Counted from the first letter of the stretch, positions 1 to 8,146 are shown. The stretch: DNA of 20,144 nt from Lachnospiraceae bacterium (GCA_017477005.1 JAFUXY010000113.1:1-20144); one strand, 5' to 3'. The notes: generated by a model from the letters alone, not told the origin. Translations and numbers: made by a program.

Positions 1-5
1 GCGTT

Positions 6-1160
6 TTGACATATCAGATATTGGCAAAGGATGGAAGAGCAAAGCGGGCGCGTTTTACTACGGTGCATGGCGTGGTAGAAACGCCCGTTTTTATGAATGT
101 GGGAACGGCGGCCGCGATCAAGGGGGCTGTTTCCACGGAGGATTTGTACCAGATCGGGACGCAGATAGAATTATCCAATACCTATCATCTGCATCTGCGT
201 CCGGGAGATGAGGTCGTGTACGAGCTGGGCGGTCTGCATCGGTTCATGAATTGGGACAGACCGATTTTGACGGATTCCGGTGGTTTTCAGGTGTTTTCAC
301 TGGCCGATCTGCGGCAGATCAAGGAGGAAGGCGTGACCTTTGCCTCCCATATTGATGGGCATCGGATCTTCATGGGGCCGGAGTAGAGAATGAAGATTCA
401 GTCGCATCTGGCATCGACGGTGGCGATGGCCTTTGATGAATGTCCGAGCGCGAGAGCCGAGCGGAGCTACGTGGAGTAGTCGGTCGCCCGCACGACCCGG
501 TGGCTGCATCGCTGCAAGGCGGAGCTTGCGCGGCTGAATGAGAAAGAGGAAACGATCAACAAGGAACAGTTGTTGTTCGGCATCAACCAGGGCGCGGTGT
601 TTGCGGATATTCGCATCCGGCACGCCAAGGAGATTTCGGAGCTGTCTTTGGATGGATACGCCATTGGCGGATTGGCGGTCGGAGAGACCCATGAAGAGAT
701 GTATGCGATTTTGGACGAGACCGTGCCGTATTTGCCGGAGGAAAAGCCCACCTATCTGATGGGAGTGGGCACGCCGGTCAATATTATTGAGGCGGTAGAT
801 CGGGGCGTGGATCTCTTTGACTGTGTCTATCCGAGCCGCAATGGGCGGCATGGCCATGCTTATACCGCCTATGGCCGGATGAATCTTTTGAACAAGCGTT
901 ATGAGAAGGATTCAAGACCCTTGGAGGAAGGCTGTGGCTGTCCGGCTTGCAGACGGTATTCGAGAGCCTACATCCACCATCTGTTCAAGGCGAAGGAAAT
1001 GCTTGGGATGCGTCTTTTGGTGCTGCACAACCTTTATTTCTACAACCATTTGATGCAAGAAATCCGGGATGCGATCGAGGCGGGGCAGTTTTCTACCTGG
1101 AAACGCAACAAGATACTTGCGTTATCCGGAAACCTTGTGTATAGTAAACGAGATGAATAA
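6..1160 (+). pseudogene. tgt: Queuine tRNA-ribosyltransferase (tRNA-guanine transglycosylase), interrupted by two in-frame TAG codons
   Basis: One reading frame runs from the TTG at 6 to the TAA at 1158-1160 and matches the TGT family throughout: TPVFMNVGT near the N-terminus, [24 protein letters not shown], and the nucleophile region DCVYPSRNGRHG (Asp codon at 819-821). A zinc-binding CGCPAC with a downstream His follows. The family enzyme swaps guanine 34 of GUN-anticodon tRNAs for preQ1 or queuine in the cytoplasm. The frame is broken by TAG at 384-386 (after GPE) and TAG at 477-479 (after SYVE), with family-like sequence between and after them and no frameshift. Each TAG is one change from GAG, AAG or CAG, residues expected there. 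The true start may lie just upstream of the window. It is either a recently inactivated gene, sequence error, or amber readthrough. The downstream fragment could restart near 570. Identity is certain; disabled status is likely. Confidence 0.85.
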
Positions 1161-1202
1161 TGGTCCAATCAAGAGACCATGGAAACGAATGAATTCGTTT
1201 CC
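1160..1202. repeat. Two adjacent inverted repeats between tgt and yajC
   Basis: ATGGTC at 1160-1165 pairs with GACCAT at 1175-1180. Immediately after it GGAAACGAAT (1181-1190) pairs with ATTCGTTTCC (1193-1202) around a 2-bp centre. There is no T-run after either, so an intrinsic terminator is unlikely. They could be an RNA processing or stabilising hairpin between tgt and yajC, or a protein-binding palindrome. The pairing is seen; the role is a guess. Confidence 0.5.
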
Positions 1203-1243
1203 AAATTGAATAGCAGGTAGCAAATAAAAAGGAGGACATGGGA

Positions 1244-1576
1244 ATGATTTTGGCAAGTTCGGCGGCTGGCGGGATGCTGAGCATGGTATCCTGGTGGGTT
1301 ATTATTTTCGGAATATTCTATTTTATGATGATCCGACCGCAGCAAAAGGAGCAGAATCAAAAGAACGCGATGCTGGCGGAGCTGGCGCTAGGGGATACGG
1401 TTTTGACAAGCAGCGGTTTCTATGGTGTGATCATCGATATCGAGGACGATACGGTGATCGTGGAATTTGGAAGCAATCGCAATTGTCGGATCCCGATGCA
1501 GAAGTCCGCGATCGCGGCGGTGGAAAAGCCGGAGGATGCGACCAAGGAGCCGGAAGAGGACAAGAAGAAAAAATAA
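1244..1576 (+). CDS. yajC: Preprotein translocase subunit YajC
   Basis: A 110-residue single-pass membrane protein that in the family associates with SecDF and the Sec translocon. One hydrophobic segment (about residues 10-30, SWWVIIFGIFYFMMI) is followed by the family signature MIRPQQKEQ, then a small basic/beta domain (LGDTVLTSSGFYGVI) and a charged Lys/Glu tail. The start at 1244 is preferred over the in-frame ATG at 1238. GGAGGA at 1231-1236 is 7 bases from 1244 but only 1 base from 1238. It follows tgt by about 80 bp, the classical tgt-yajC order. An intrinsic terminator follows the stop. Identification is firm. Confidence 0.93.
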   Translation: MILASSAAGGMLSMVSWWVIIFGIFYFMMIRPQQKEQNQKNAMLAELALGDTVLTSSGFYGVIIDIEDDTVIVEFGSNRNCRIPMQKSAIAAVEKPEDATKEPEEDKKKK

Positions 1577-1590
1577 AGAAAATGGTGAGG

Positions 1591-1620
1591 ATACCCCGTG
1601 GTCTTTGGCGGGGTATTTTG
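1591..1620 (+). terminator. Intrinsic terminator after yajC
   Basis: ATACCCCG (1591-1598) pairs with CGGGGTAT (1609-1616) over a 10-base loop, followed by TTTT. It closes the tgt-yajC unit and lies just before the ribosome binding site of the next gene, which therefore needs readthrough or its own promoter. Confidence 0.75.
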
Positions 1621-1645
1621 CATGGTGTTTTGGGGAGGGGAAGCG

Positions 1646-2203
1646 ATGTCAGAAAATGAAAAACGTTTGGCGGGCGAGCTTTATGATCCAATGGATCCGG
1701 AAATTATGGCTGAGCAGAAAGGTGGACTGCGGGCGATGGAGGCCTTCAATGCAACGACCTGCGATGAGGGCGAAAAGCGGCAGGAGCTTTTGAAGAAAAT
1801 GTTGGGAGCCGTCGGAGAGGGTTGCTATATAGAGCCTCCGTTTCACGCCAATTGGGGCGGCAAGAATTTGTTTTTTGGGAATCAGGTGTACGCCAACTTC
1901 CATCTTTCCGCGGTGGATGACCTGCCGATTTATGTAGGTGATGGAGTGCTGTTTGGACCGAATGTGTCGCTGATTACCGTCAATCATCCGAAGGATGTCG
2001 ACCAGCGCCGATTGGGGCTGCAGTACGGTCGTCCTATCTGGATCGAGGAAGATGCCTGGATTGGCGCCGGGGCAATCCTTTTGCCCGGAGTCCGGATTGG
2101 GCAGGGCGCAATCATCGGGGCGGGAAGCGTGGTGACAAAGGACATCCCCCCGGGGGTGGTCGCTGTAGGGAATCCCTGCCGCGTGATTGGAAAAAGCGAA
2201 TAG
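1646..2203 (+). CDS. Maltose/galactoside O-acetyltransferase (LacA/Maa family)
   Basis: A 185-residue left-handed beta-helix acetyltransferase, the usual length for Maa/LacA enzymes, which move acetyl from acetyl-CoA to a sugar hydroxyl in the cytoplasm. The N-terminal Mac region (EKRLAGELYDPMDPE) is followed by EPPFHANWGGKN, the ITVNHP segment carrying the likely catalytic His, and hexapeptide repeats (WIGAGAILLPGVRIG, IIGAGSVVTKDIPP, VAVGNPCRVI). The start at 1646 is chosen because GGGGAGGGG lies 5 bases before this ATG; a longer GTG frame from 1598 overlaps the preceding terminator. It sits next to a galactoside locus but points the other way and is separated by a terminator, so a link to that locus is only suggestive. 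It ends in TAG directly before a terminator, which shows TAG works as a stop here. Confidence 0.9.
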   Translation: MSENEKRLAGELYDPMDPEIMAEQKGGLRAMEAFNATTCDEGEKRQELLKKMLGAVGEGCYIEPPFHANWGGKNLFFGNQVYANFHLSAVDDLPIYVGDGVLFGPNVSLITVNHPKDVDQRRLGLQYGRPIWIEEDAWIGAGAILLPGVRIGQGAIIGAGSVVTKDIPPGVVAVGNPCRVIGKSE

Positions 2204-2210
2204 AGAAGAA

Positions 2211-2270
2211 AGCCGCCGAAAGAGCAGCTGATTTTAGGCAATATCAGTTGTTCTCTCGGCGGCTTTTTTT
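2211..2270 (+). terminator. Strong intrinsic terminator between the acetyltransferase and the convergent permease
   Basis: AGCCGCCGA at 2211-2219 pairs with TCGGCGGCT at 2255-2263, extended by an imperfect inner stem (CAGCTGAT with ATCAGTTG), followed by a run of T at 2263-2270. It lies between convergent genes and could also stop transcription from the minus-strand permease, though the opposite-strand T-run is poorer. Confidence 0.88.
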
Positions 2271-2293
2271 CGTTTACCACAAGGATTGTATTA

Positions 2294-3124
2294 TTATTTC
2301 ACAGCACCAGTAATACCTTCTGCGAACTGCTTCTGCAAAACAAAGAATACGACCATTGTAGGAATCGAGCAGAACAGTACGCCCATCATCAAAAGACCAT
2401 AATCAATTGTATATCCGCCGGCAAGATTCGCGATCAGCATCGGCATCGTTTGTGCACGGTTGTCTGTCATGACAACCTTCGGCCACAGATAGGAATTCCA
2501 GGCATTCATAAAGGAGATAACCGCCGCCGCCGCATAGGTCGATTTCATGACCGGCATATACATGCGGAAGAATATGGCCAACTCGGACAGACCGTCCATC
2601 CTGGCCGCTTCCAGGATATCAGGAGGGAAATTTCTGGAATTCTGTCGAAACATCATGATCATAAATGGCGTCGAAATTGCCGGGAGAATAAAGCCGGCCA
2701 CAGAGTTCAGCATTCCCATGCGAGAAATCATCTTGAACAACGGAATCATAGTCGCAACCTGGGGTACCATCATCGCAAGGAGGAGGATGGAGAAAAGCCG
2801 GTCTTTCCCCTTGTCATGATACAATTCAAATCCATATCCCGCAATGGAGCAAATCAACAGGCAAAGTACTGTCTGAACAATGGCATACAGAAAGGAATTT
2901 CCCATTGACTTTCCCAAATCCTGGCTTTGAATCAGCTTCTGGAAGTTTTCCATGGCATGAGAGCCAAACCATATTTTCCCTCTTGCTACGTCCACAGTAT
3001 CGTTTGTCGCTGCTGTAATCATCCAATACAGCGGGAAAACCGAGAAAAAGCAGGCAATAATCAAAAATATATAACTGGGAATCAGGCGTCTCTGCACCAT
3101 AGATATATTTTTCTTTTCAGTCAC
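2294..3124 (-). CDS. Carbohydrate ABC transporter permease (CUT1, MalG-like)
   Basis: A 276-residue inner component of a sugar importer, with about six membrane segments starting at IPSYIFLIIACFFSVFPLYW. The cytoplasmic EAA loop, EAARMDGLSELAIFFRMYMP, is the contact site for the ATPase in this family. The GTG at 3124 is chosen over the upstream GTG at 3133 because AGGTGA lies 5 bases before it. The gene starts 8 bases inside the end of the preceding permease, indicating translational coupling. No ATPase gene is nearby; Firmicute CUT1 importers commonly borrow a shared MsmX-type ATPase, so one elsewhere is inferred. It is the last gene of the three-gene importer operon. Confidence 0.93.
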   Translation of the reverse strand: MTEKKNISMVQRRLIPSYIFLIIACFFSVFPLYWMITAATNDTVDVARGKIWFGSHAMENFQKLIQSQDLGKSMGNSFLYAIVQTVLCLLICSIAGYGFELYHDKGKDRLFSILLLAMMVPQVATMIPLFKMISRMGMLNSVAGFILPAISTPFMIMMFRQNSRNFPPDILEAARMDGLSELAIFFRMYMPVMKSTYAAAAVISFMNAWNSYLWPKVVMTDNRAQTMPMLIANLAGGYTIDYGLLMMGVLFCSIPTMVVFFVLQKQFAEGITGAVK

Positions 3125-4007
3125 GAGTATCACCTACCTTTATATTGATGAACGCAAGGACAGCCACCATGATGAAGACGAGGAAAGCCATCGCTGATGC
3201 GTATCCGAAGTTTGCAACTCCAGTTCCGAAAGAATTGTTGTAAATGTAATGCGACATTGTAATTGTGGAATTCGCCGGTCCGCCATTTGTGAGATTGACA
3301 GACTCGTCGAACAGCTGCAGGGTTCCGTTGATCGACATGATAAAGGTCATGACGATGGTTGGACGAAGCAACGGAACTGTGATGCTCCAAAATGTTGTCC
3401 ACGAAGAGGCACCGTCAATCTTTGCGGCTTCGTATACCGCGTAATCGATATTTTGAAGTCCAGCCAGGTAGAAGACCATATTGTACCCTGTCCAGCGCCA
3501 GATCAGAGCGAGGATGATGACGATTTTCGCACTAGCCGGATGTCCAAGGAAGTTGTAGGGTTCCGACAGAATATGCAAATTCACCAAAAAGCTATTGATC
3601 AGTCCGTTCGTTGAGAACAGAGACTTAAAAATCAATGCGTATGAAACAAGTGACGTGGCACAAGGCAGGAAGATCATAGTTCGAAACCATCCCTTTGCCA
3701 TCAGATGCCGGTTGTTTAGAATCTGTGCTAAAAGAATGGCCAGCACCAGCATGATCGGTACCTGAATGATCAGATAAAGGAACGTGTTTCCTATGGATGT
3801 CACGAAGACCTTGTCCTGAAACATCCGCGTATAGTTGAATGAGAATGGATTGGCCCATTTCATAGCTGCGCTTGAACCCGTTCGGAAAGAAGTGATAAAC
3901 GCTTCCACCATCGGGTAAAAGCTCATAATGAAAATCATCACGGTTGCAGGGGTAACAAAGGCCCATCCGGCTCTCCCCTGCTTCGCTTCAATATTTCCTT
4001 TCTGCAA
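3117..4007 (-). CDS. Carbohydrate ABC transporter permease (CUT1, MalF/LacF-like)
   Basis: A 296-residue permease with about six membrane segments: TPATVMIFIMSFYPMVEAF first, then the TSFRTG periplasmic region. The EAA loop is YEAAKIDGASSWTTFWSITV and the last segment is AMAFLVFIMVAVLAF. The start is the TTG at 4007: AAAGGGGG lies 7 bases upstream and the product begins MQKGNIEAKQGRAGW, a normal cytoplasmic N-terminus. A longer frame from 4088 would overlap the end of the binding-protein gene. It sits 40 bp after the binding protein and overlaps the second permease. With them it forms the galactoside importer inferred from the operator shared with lacZ. Confidence 0.93.
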   Translation of the reverse strand: MQKGNIEAKQGRAGWAFVTPATVMIFIMSFYPMVEAFITSFRTGSSAAMKWANPFSFNYTRMFQDKVFVTSIGNTFLYLIIQVPIMLVLAILLAQILNNRHLMAKGWFRTMIFLPCATSLVSYALIFKSLFSTNGLINSFLVNLHILSEPYNFLGHPASAKIVIILALIWRWTGYNMVFYLAGLQNIDYAVYEAAKIDGASSWTTFWSITVPLLRPTIVMTFIMSINGTLQLFDESVNLTNGGPANSTITMSHYIYNNSFGTGVANFGYASAMAFLVFIMVAVLAFINIKVGDTRD

Positions 4008-4047
4008 AGCATTTCCCCCTTTCAAAGCTTTGGCATTCGAAAATTCC

Positions 4048-5406
4048 TCAATTTCCCCCCATCTCAAACACAGTCTGATCCTGGGCATCTTTCAATGCGT
4101 CTCCAACGGCCATGCCGTTTACCATATTGACGATGGCTGTGTCGGTGTTGTTTCGCAGGCTGTAGTGGAAATCGCTCTGCTCAATGGGTTTGACCTTCGA
4201 GCTCATCTCCACAATGTCCGAATAGATTGGCTGTCCGTTGAAATAATCCACTCCTTCCTGATACACATCAGATTGTCCTGCGGAAATGCAGCAGGTGATC
4301 ACACCACCGTTTTTCAATGCGTTGTCGTAGGTCTCGGTGCTGCCGCCAAAGGTTTTGGCAAGAAAATCCTTCGCCAATTCCGGATTCTTGCAATTGGAGG
4401 TAATGTAGAAAGAAGAACCACCGTTGCTGGCGTATCCTTCGTCGCCGGAAAGAGTCGGCATAGAGGTAATCGCCCACTTTCCGCTATTGTCCGCAACTTG
4501 CTCGATCGTCGGGATAATCCAGTTTCCGTTCATGACACCGCACACCATATCTCCTACAATAGATTCATTGGTATAGCCGGTCCAGTCATTTGGCATATAC
4601 AGCACGTTTTCATTGATCATCTGGGCAATTGTCTCATAGATTTTGACAACAGTTTCGTTGTCTGTCAGATTTGGTTGTCCATCCTCGAACTGGGAAACAC
4701 CCTCTGCCTGCAGCATAATATAGGGCATATCATTTCCGTCTGCCGGCATAGAAACCAGATATTTTCCGCTCTTTTCATAGACGTCTTTGCCGATTTCAAT
4801 AAAACGATCCCAAGTAATCCCGGTCATATCGTCGAGAGAATACCCGCAATCTTCCAGGATATCCGTGCGATAAGCCGCTACTACGGTGCCGTTGTCCAAA
4901 GGCACGCCAAAATGTTTTCCATCGATCATAGAGTAGGATAGCTTTTCCTCACCAAAATCACTCCAGTCGATGTCTGCGTCATCTACGTCCAGCCATGCAT
5001 CGGGATAATCCACGTTGAATTTGTGGAAATAATGATCCTGAAACAGAACGATGTCCGGCAGCTGTGAATAATCGCCGGAAGAACCTGCGAGAGTAATCGC
5101 ATTTTCCACGTCCGAGGATGCAGATTGCTCCACGATGTTCAGTTCGAAATTGGAATCCACATTGTTCTTGTAATCCTCGCCTGCCGCTTCGAGAGCGGGG
5201 ATATTGAAGCTGGCGTCCCAGGCATAGACAGACAGGGAGTTGTCTCCTCCTTCCGCGGAGGAATCATCGGAAGATGCTTCTTCCGCAGAATCGCCGGACG
5301 AAGTCGAACCGGTGTCGCTTCCCCCCCCTGAGCTTCCGCCGCAGCCTGCCAGAAGGCTACCGGTCATTGCCGCAATCATCAACATGGATAACACCTTTTT
5401 TTTCAT
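4048..5406 (-). CDS. Sugar ABC transporter substrate-binding lipoprotein (extracellular solute-binding family 1)
   Basis: A 452-residue secreted lipoprotein. MKKKVLSMLMIAAMTGSLLAGC is a lipoprotein signal with lipobox LLAGC, followed by a Gly/Ser/Asp/Glu-rich linker to about residue 55, then the binding domain (SVYAWDASFNIPALEAAGEDY, GVPLDNGTVVAAYRTDILED, ASNGGSSFYITSNCKNPELA). The YAWD...FNI opening resembles lactose-type binding proteins, fitting the beta-galactosidase nearby; substrate assignment is inferred. The start at 5406 is chosen because AAAGGAG lies 8 bases before this ATG and a normal signal peptide starts there; the longer frame to 5457 would bury it. It is first in an operon with two permeases. 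Expression probably depends on the AraC-type regulator through the operator at 5557-5585. Confidence 0.93.
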   Translation of the reverse strand: MKKKVLSMLMIAAMTGSLLAGCGGSSGGGSDTGSTSSGDSAEEASSDDSSAEGGDNSLSVYAWDASFNIPALEAAGEDYKNNVDSNFELNIVEQSASSDVENAITLAGSSGDYSQLPDIVLFQDHYFHKFNVDYPDAWLDVDDADIDWSDFGEEKLSYSMIDGKHFGVPLDNGTVVAAYRTDILEDCGYSLDDMTGITWDRFIEIGKDVYEKSGKYLVSMPADGNDMPYIMLQAEGVSQFEDGQPNLTDNETVVKIYETIAQMINENVLYMPNDWTGYTNESIVGDMVCGVMNGNWIIPTIEQVADNSGKWAITSMPTLSGDEGYASNGGSSFYITSNCKNPELAKDFLAKTFGGSTETYDNALKNGGVITCCISAGQSDVYQEGVDYFNGQPIYSDIVEMSSKVKPIEQSDFHYSLRNNTDTAIVNMVNGMAVGDALKDAQDQTVFEMGGN

Positions 5407-5449
5407 TTTCTTTTCTCCTTTCTTTGCAGAAACATTTTCACTATCTATA

Positions 5450-5467
5450 CGTTTCACTTCGGAAACG
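5450..5467. repeat. Inverted repeat in the binding-protein leader
   Basis: CGTTTC (5450-5455) and GAAACG (5462-5467) are separated by six bases. They lie between the predicted start of transcription (near 5520) and the ribosome binding site, so they could form a leader hairpin or a second operator. No family consensus was recognised. Confidence 0.35.
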
Positions 5468-5526
5468 AATAAACCATATCAAAAAGAGTTTGATCCGGTG
5501 CAGGCGTCTGCCTGACCGCTTATTTG

Positions 5527-5585
5527 ATTATACCTATTTCGTCTGTTCATTTGTGTGCAAAATAAACGGCATACTATGCAATTTC
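5527..5585 (-). promoter_or_regulatory. Activator-dependent promoter and two-block operator for the sugar importer
   Basis: Read on the minus strand, GAAATTGCA, 8 bases, then CGTTTATTTTGC (5585-5557) is followed 24 bases later by a perfect TATAAT (5532-5527). The -35 region at the usual distance (5555-5550, CACAAA) is poor, typical of a promoter needing an activator. On the plus strand the half-sites TGCAAAAT (5556) and TGCAATTT (5577) are direct repeats 21 bp apart, two helical turns, which is how AraC-family proteins bind. The same arrangement recurs before lacZ. The AraC-type gene at 5747 is the obvious candidate ligand. The rest of the 340-bp gap 5407-5746 holds the leader and the promoters listed next. 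Confidence 0.75.
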
Positions 5586-5613
5586 GACAGAGATTTCACC
5601 GCTTTTATTCGAT

Positions 5614-5642
5614 ATTTTATACAAATTTTCTTTTCATGTCAA
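5614..5642 (-). promoter_or_regulatory. Second, near-consensus promoter directed towards the importer operon
   Basis: On the minus strand TTGACA (5642-5637), a 17-base spacer and TAAAAT (5619-5614) form a good sigma-A promoter. Its start site would fall near 5607, upstream of the AraC-type operator, which would then lie in the transcribed region and could act as a roadblock. This is motif-based only. Confidence 0.5.
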
Positions 5643-5673
5643 ATATGTTTGCACTCTTTTTCAAGCAGATACC

Positions 5674-5702
5674 TTGATTTCAAACTCGTTTTCGCATACA
5701 AT
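5674..5702 (+). promoter_or_regulatory. Promoter for the AraC-type regulator and diguanylate cyclase
   Basis: TTGATT (5674-5679), a 17-base spacer and TACAAT (5697-5702) precede the regulator's AGGAAGG ribosome binding site (5734-5740). It is back to back with the importer promoters. Confidence 0.6.
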
Positions 5703-5746
5703 GAGATTTGGAGAAATGGATTGTGTAGAGCATAGGAAGGAATGGT

Positions 5747-6682
5747 ATGGAAAAAGCACCTCGGGATGGCGTGATCGAATTTCGCTATTACGATATGCCG
5801 CTCATCAACCCGGTCATCGTATTTCACGGACCAAACTGGCGAAGAATATACGGCCTGGATGCTCCCCGCCTTCATTTTCACAATATCTTGGAGATCGGTA
5901 TCTGCCGCGAGGGAGAGGGGAGGATGGTATATGAAGATGGCGAGTATTTCTACCGGGAGCGGACTATTTCTGTTGTACCCCGGCAGCTCCCTCACAATAC
6001 GATGAACGAAGAGGGAGTGTATTCTACATGGGACTATTTGTTCATCGATGAGGGTGCTTTCCTGAGCAGGTTTGGCTATGAAAAAGCCTTCGTAGAGGAC
6101 GCTATTCAGAAAATCAACAGTCGATATCTGCTGACGGACTGTGAAGAGTCGCCGGGTATTGCGTCCATTCTAGACAGCATTGTCTATGAATATGAACACA
6201 ACCAGTCGTATCAAGAGGAGACGATACCCCACTTGATCGTGTCGCTGCTATTGATTTTGGCGAGAAAAAATTCCGATGCCCAAAATATAAAGCAGGGCAG
6301 CAGGCCAAAGGGGGAATGGATCCGGAATTGTCTCCGGTTTATGGAGAATCATTACGCAGAAGATATCAGCATCCGCGAGATCGCCTCGTGTATTCACATG
6401 GGAGAGACGAGGTTTCGAGAACTTTTCATCAAGAGCATGCGCATGACGCCGCTGGACTATCTCAATTCGATCCGTATCCGAAACGCCTGTGTCATGCTGC
6501 AGGAAAGCGACCTCTCTATCGAAATGATCGCGTTCAAATGCGGTTTTTCTACCTTATCCACCTTCAATCGCAATTTTCGTCGATATATGGGCGCTTCTCC
6601 CTCGAAATGGAGGAAAGATTTCCGAAAGGAGCCTGCGTCCGGGACAGGTATGAGCATAGAAACACTGAAAGGGTGGTATTGA
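5747..6682 (+). CDS. AraC-family transcriptional regulator
   Basis: A 311-residue DNA-binding protein. The N-terminal half is a cupin-like effector domain (RLHFHNILEIGICREGEGRM, FYRERTISVVPRQLPHN). The C-terminal AraC domain starts near residue 191 and has two helix-turn-helix units: ISIREIASCIHMGETRFRELF, then LSIEMIAFKCGFSTLSTFNR, ending in the typical GASPSKWRKDF. It probably senses a galactoside or its product and activates the divergent importer operon and lacZ through the shared operator; effector and target are inferred from context. The ATG at 5747 has AGGAAGG 6 bases upstream. The next gene begins 4 bp after its stop, so the two are co-transcribed. Confidence 0.92.
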   Translation: MEKAPRDGVIEFRYYDMPLINPVIVFHGPNWRRIYGLDAPRLHFHNILEIGICREGEGRMVYEDGEYFYRERTISVVPRQLPHNTMNEEGVYSTWDYLFIDEGAFLSRFGYEKAFVEDAIQKINSRYLLTDCEESPGIASILDSIVYEYEHNQSYQEETIPHLIVSLLLILARKNSDAQNIKQGSRPKGEWIRNCLRFMENHYAEDISIREIASCIHMGETRFRELFIKSMRMTPLDYLNSIRIRNACVMLQESDLSIEMIAFKCGFSTLSTFNRNFRRYMGASPSKWRKDFRKEPASGTGMSIETLKGWY

Positions 6683-6686
6683 ACAT

Positions 6687-8087
6687 ATGATTGACGATGT
6701 TTTAGAACAAAAAAATGAGGCGGATCGCCTGTTTTCCTTCCGATTAGACGCATTGGCTATATCCAACTTTCTTTTACTCTACCGTACTATCCGCTACTCC
6801 GAGGTCGTGTATGCCGTTTTCCTGCTTTTTCAGTTTGCGTCGCTGGTATTGAATTTTATTGCCAGCTTCCATCATATCCACTGGGAATACAGCGCCTTGA
6901 TTCCGGTGTTTTGCGTATTCCACGAGATTACAAGACGCATGAGAAAAGCGGCAAATCTTTCCTTTTTTCGGGTCAGGGTGTTGTCCTTCTTGTATTACGC
7001 ATGTTTTTTCTCTGCCGTGAGCATTATGAATCTGTTTTCCGTTTCAGAAAAACCGTTCGTAGAGATTTTTCCTCTGTTGCTCGTAGCTTTTGCCGGTTTA
7101 TATATGGATCGTCTGTATGTGGTTTTGCTTTTTGAGGCTGTCTATGTCGGCTTGTATGAAATGATCGCCTTCCTTTGCGGTCAGTTGACGCAGGGGCGCA
7201 TCAATTTCGGGATAGCTTCCTTGTTTGTTTCGGTTCTTCTCTACTGGTCTGTGCTCGGGATATACACCGAGGAACGCAGGGACAATCGACTTCTGGAAGA
7301 AAAAAGTTCTACGGACGGGCTGACCGGACTGCTCAACAAAACCTCTTTTGAAGAGGAAGCCAGATACTTTATCGACCATAGAAAAGATGGGGTAGCCTGC
7401 GCTCTGATCGTTTTGGATTTTGACAATTTCAAATCCGTCAACGATGATTTTGGTCACCAGATCGGAGATATGGCGCTGAAGAAATTCGGAGAAATACTCC
7501 GAACAAATTTCCGGGCTATCGATATCCTGGGCAGGGTAGGGGGCGATGAATTCATGGTTTTGACCAAATCACCCTCGGATGAGGAGTTTCTGATCAAGCG
7601 GTGCAATCGCGTATTGATGGAGCTGGGGACTGCCAGATTTGGCGAGGCCAAGGGCTTTTCTTGCAGTATTGGCATTGCCAGGGACCCGGAAGGATTTTCA
7701 TTTGATAGGCTGTATCATCTTGCGGACGACGCGCTGTATGAAGCGAAGGCAAGGGGAAAGGCGCAATATGTTTTGTGGAATACAAAGAAAATTGTGCCGC
7801 AGGACAAACGAGCCATCTATATCGCTTCGCCGAATAGGGGAAAAATAGAAGCTATCCGGCAGATTTGCGGAAAGGACTACATATATCTCATTGGAGAAAA
7901 TGCTACATGTGCCTTCAATGAGATCAGTTTATATGGCGAGGGGCGTCTGGAGTCCGTCTATTTTGACTATCAACAGCCGGACATGCCGGAGGAGCAGATC
8001 CGTGCTTATATGGAATCCCGTCCATTGTATCAGGCGATTCCATTGCATGACCTCTCGTTGGAGCTTCGGGAATATGACGCTCCATGA
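6687..8087 (+). CDS. Membrane diguanylate cyclase (GGDEF) with an unassigned C-terminal extension
   Basis: A 466-residue protein. Residues about 35-205 hold roughly six membrane helices (FLLLFQFASLVLNFIASF, FPLLLVAFAGLYMD, FVSVLLYWSVLGIY). A GGDEF domain runs from about 207 (SSTDGLTGLLNK) to 365, with intact GGDEF at 285-289 and an inhibitory-site RxxD (RAID, 276-279) five residues before it. It should therefore make cyclic di-GMP from two GTP at the membrane, with product feedback. About 100 residues after the domain (RAIYIASPNRGKIEAI onwards) match no family I recognise. It starts 4 bp after the AraC-type gene with only a modest GGGTGG binding site, suggesting coupling. Why a sugar-responsive operon carries a cyclase is unknown. 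Confidence 0.9.
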   Translation: MIDDVLEQKNEADRLFSFRLDALAISNFLLLYRTIRYSEVVYAVFLLFQFASLVLNFIASFHHIHWEYSALIPVFCVFHEITRRMRKAANLSFFRVRVLSFLYYACFFSAVSIMNLFSVSEKPFVEIFPLLLVAFAGLYMDRLYVVLLFEAVYVGLYEMIAFLCGQLTQGRINFGIASLFVSVLLYWSVLGIYTEERRDNRLLEEKSSTDGLTGLLNKTSFEEEARYFIDHRKDGVACALIVLDFDNFKSVNDDFGHQIGDMALKKFGEILRTNFRAIDILGRVGGDEFMVLTKSPSDEEFLIKRCNRVLMELGTARFGEAKGFSCSIGIARDPEGFSFDRLYHLADDALYEAKARGKAQYVLWNTKKIVPQDKRAIYIASPNRGKIEAIRQICGKDYIYLIGENATCAFNEISLYGEGRLESVYFDYQQPDMPEEQIRAYMESRPLYQAIPLHDLSLELREYDAP

Positions 8088-8146
8088 TGTCTTGCAGGAT
8101 TCGTCTATGTGCGCCGGACGGATCAGAAGCAGTGTTTGTCCAGCAT

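Noticed and set aside
384..479. General reassignment of TAG to a sense codon
   Set aside because: The acetyltransferase ends in TAG immediately before a strong terminator, and no other gene here has an internal TAG.
297..857. Minus-strand 186-residue ORF over tgt
   Set aside because: The plus strand matches TGT throughout; this is a shadow frame.
3928..4941. 337-residue plus-strand ORF
   Set aside because: It is antisense to the firmly identified binding protein and has no recognisable domain or binding site.
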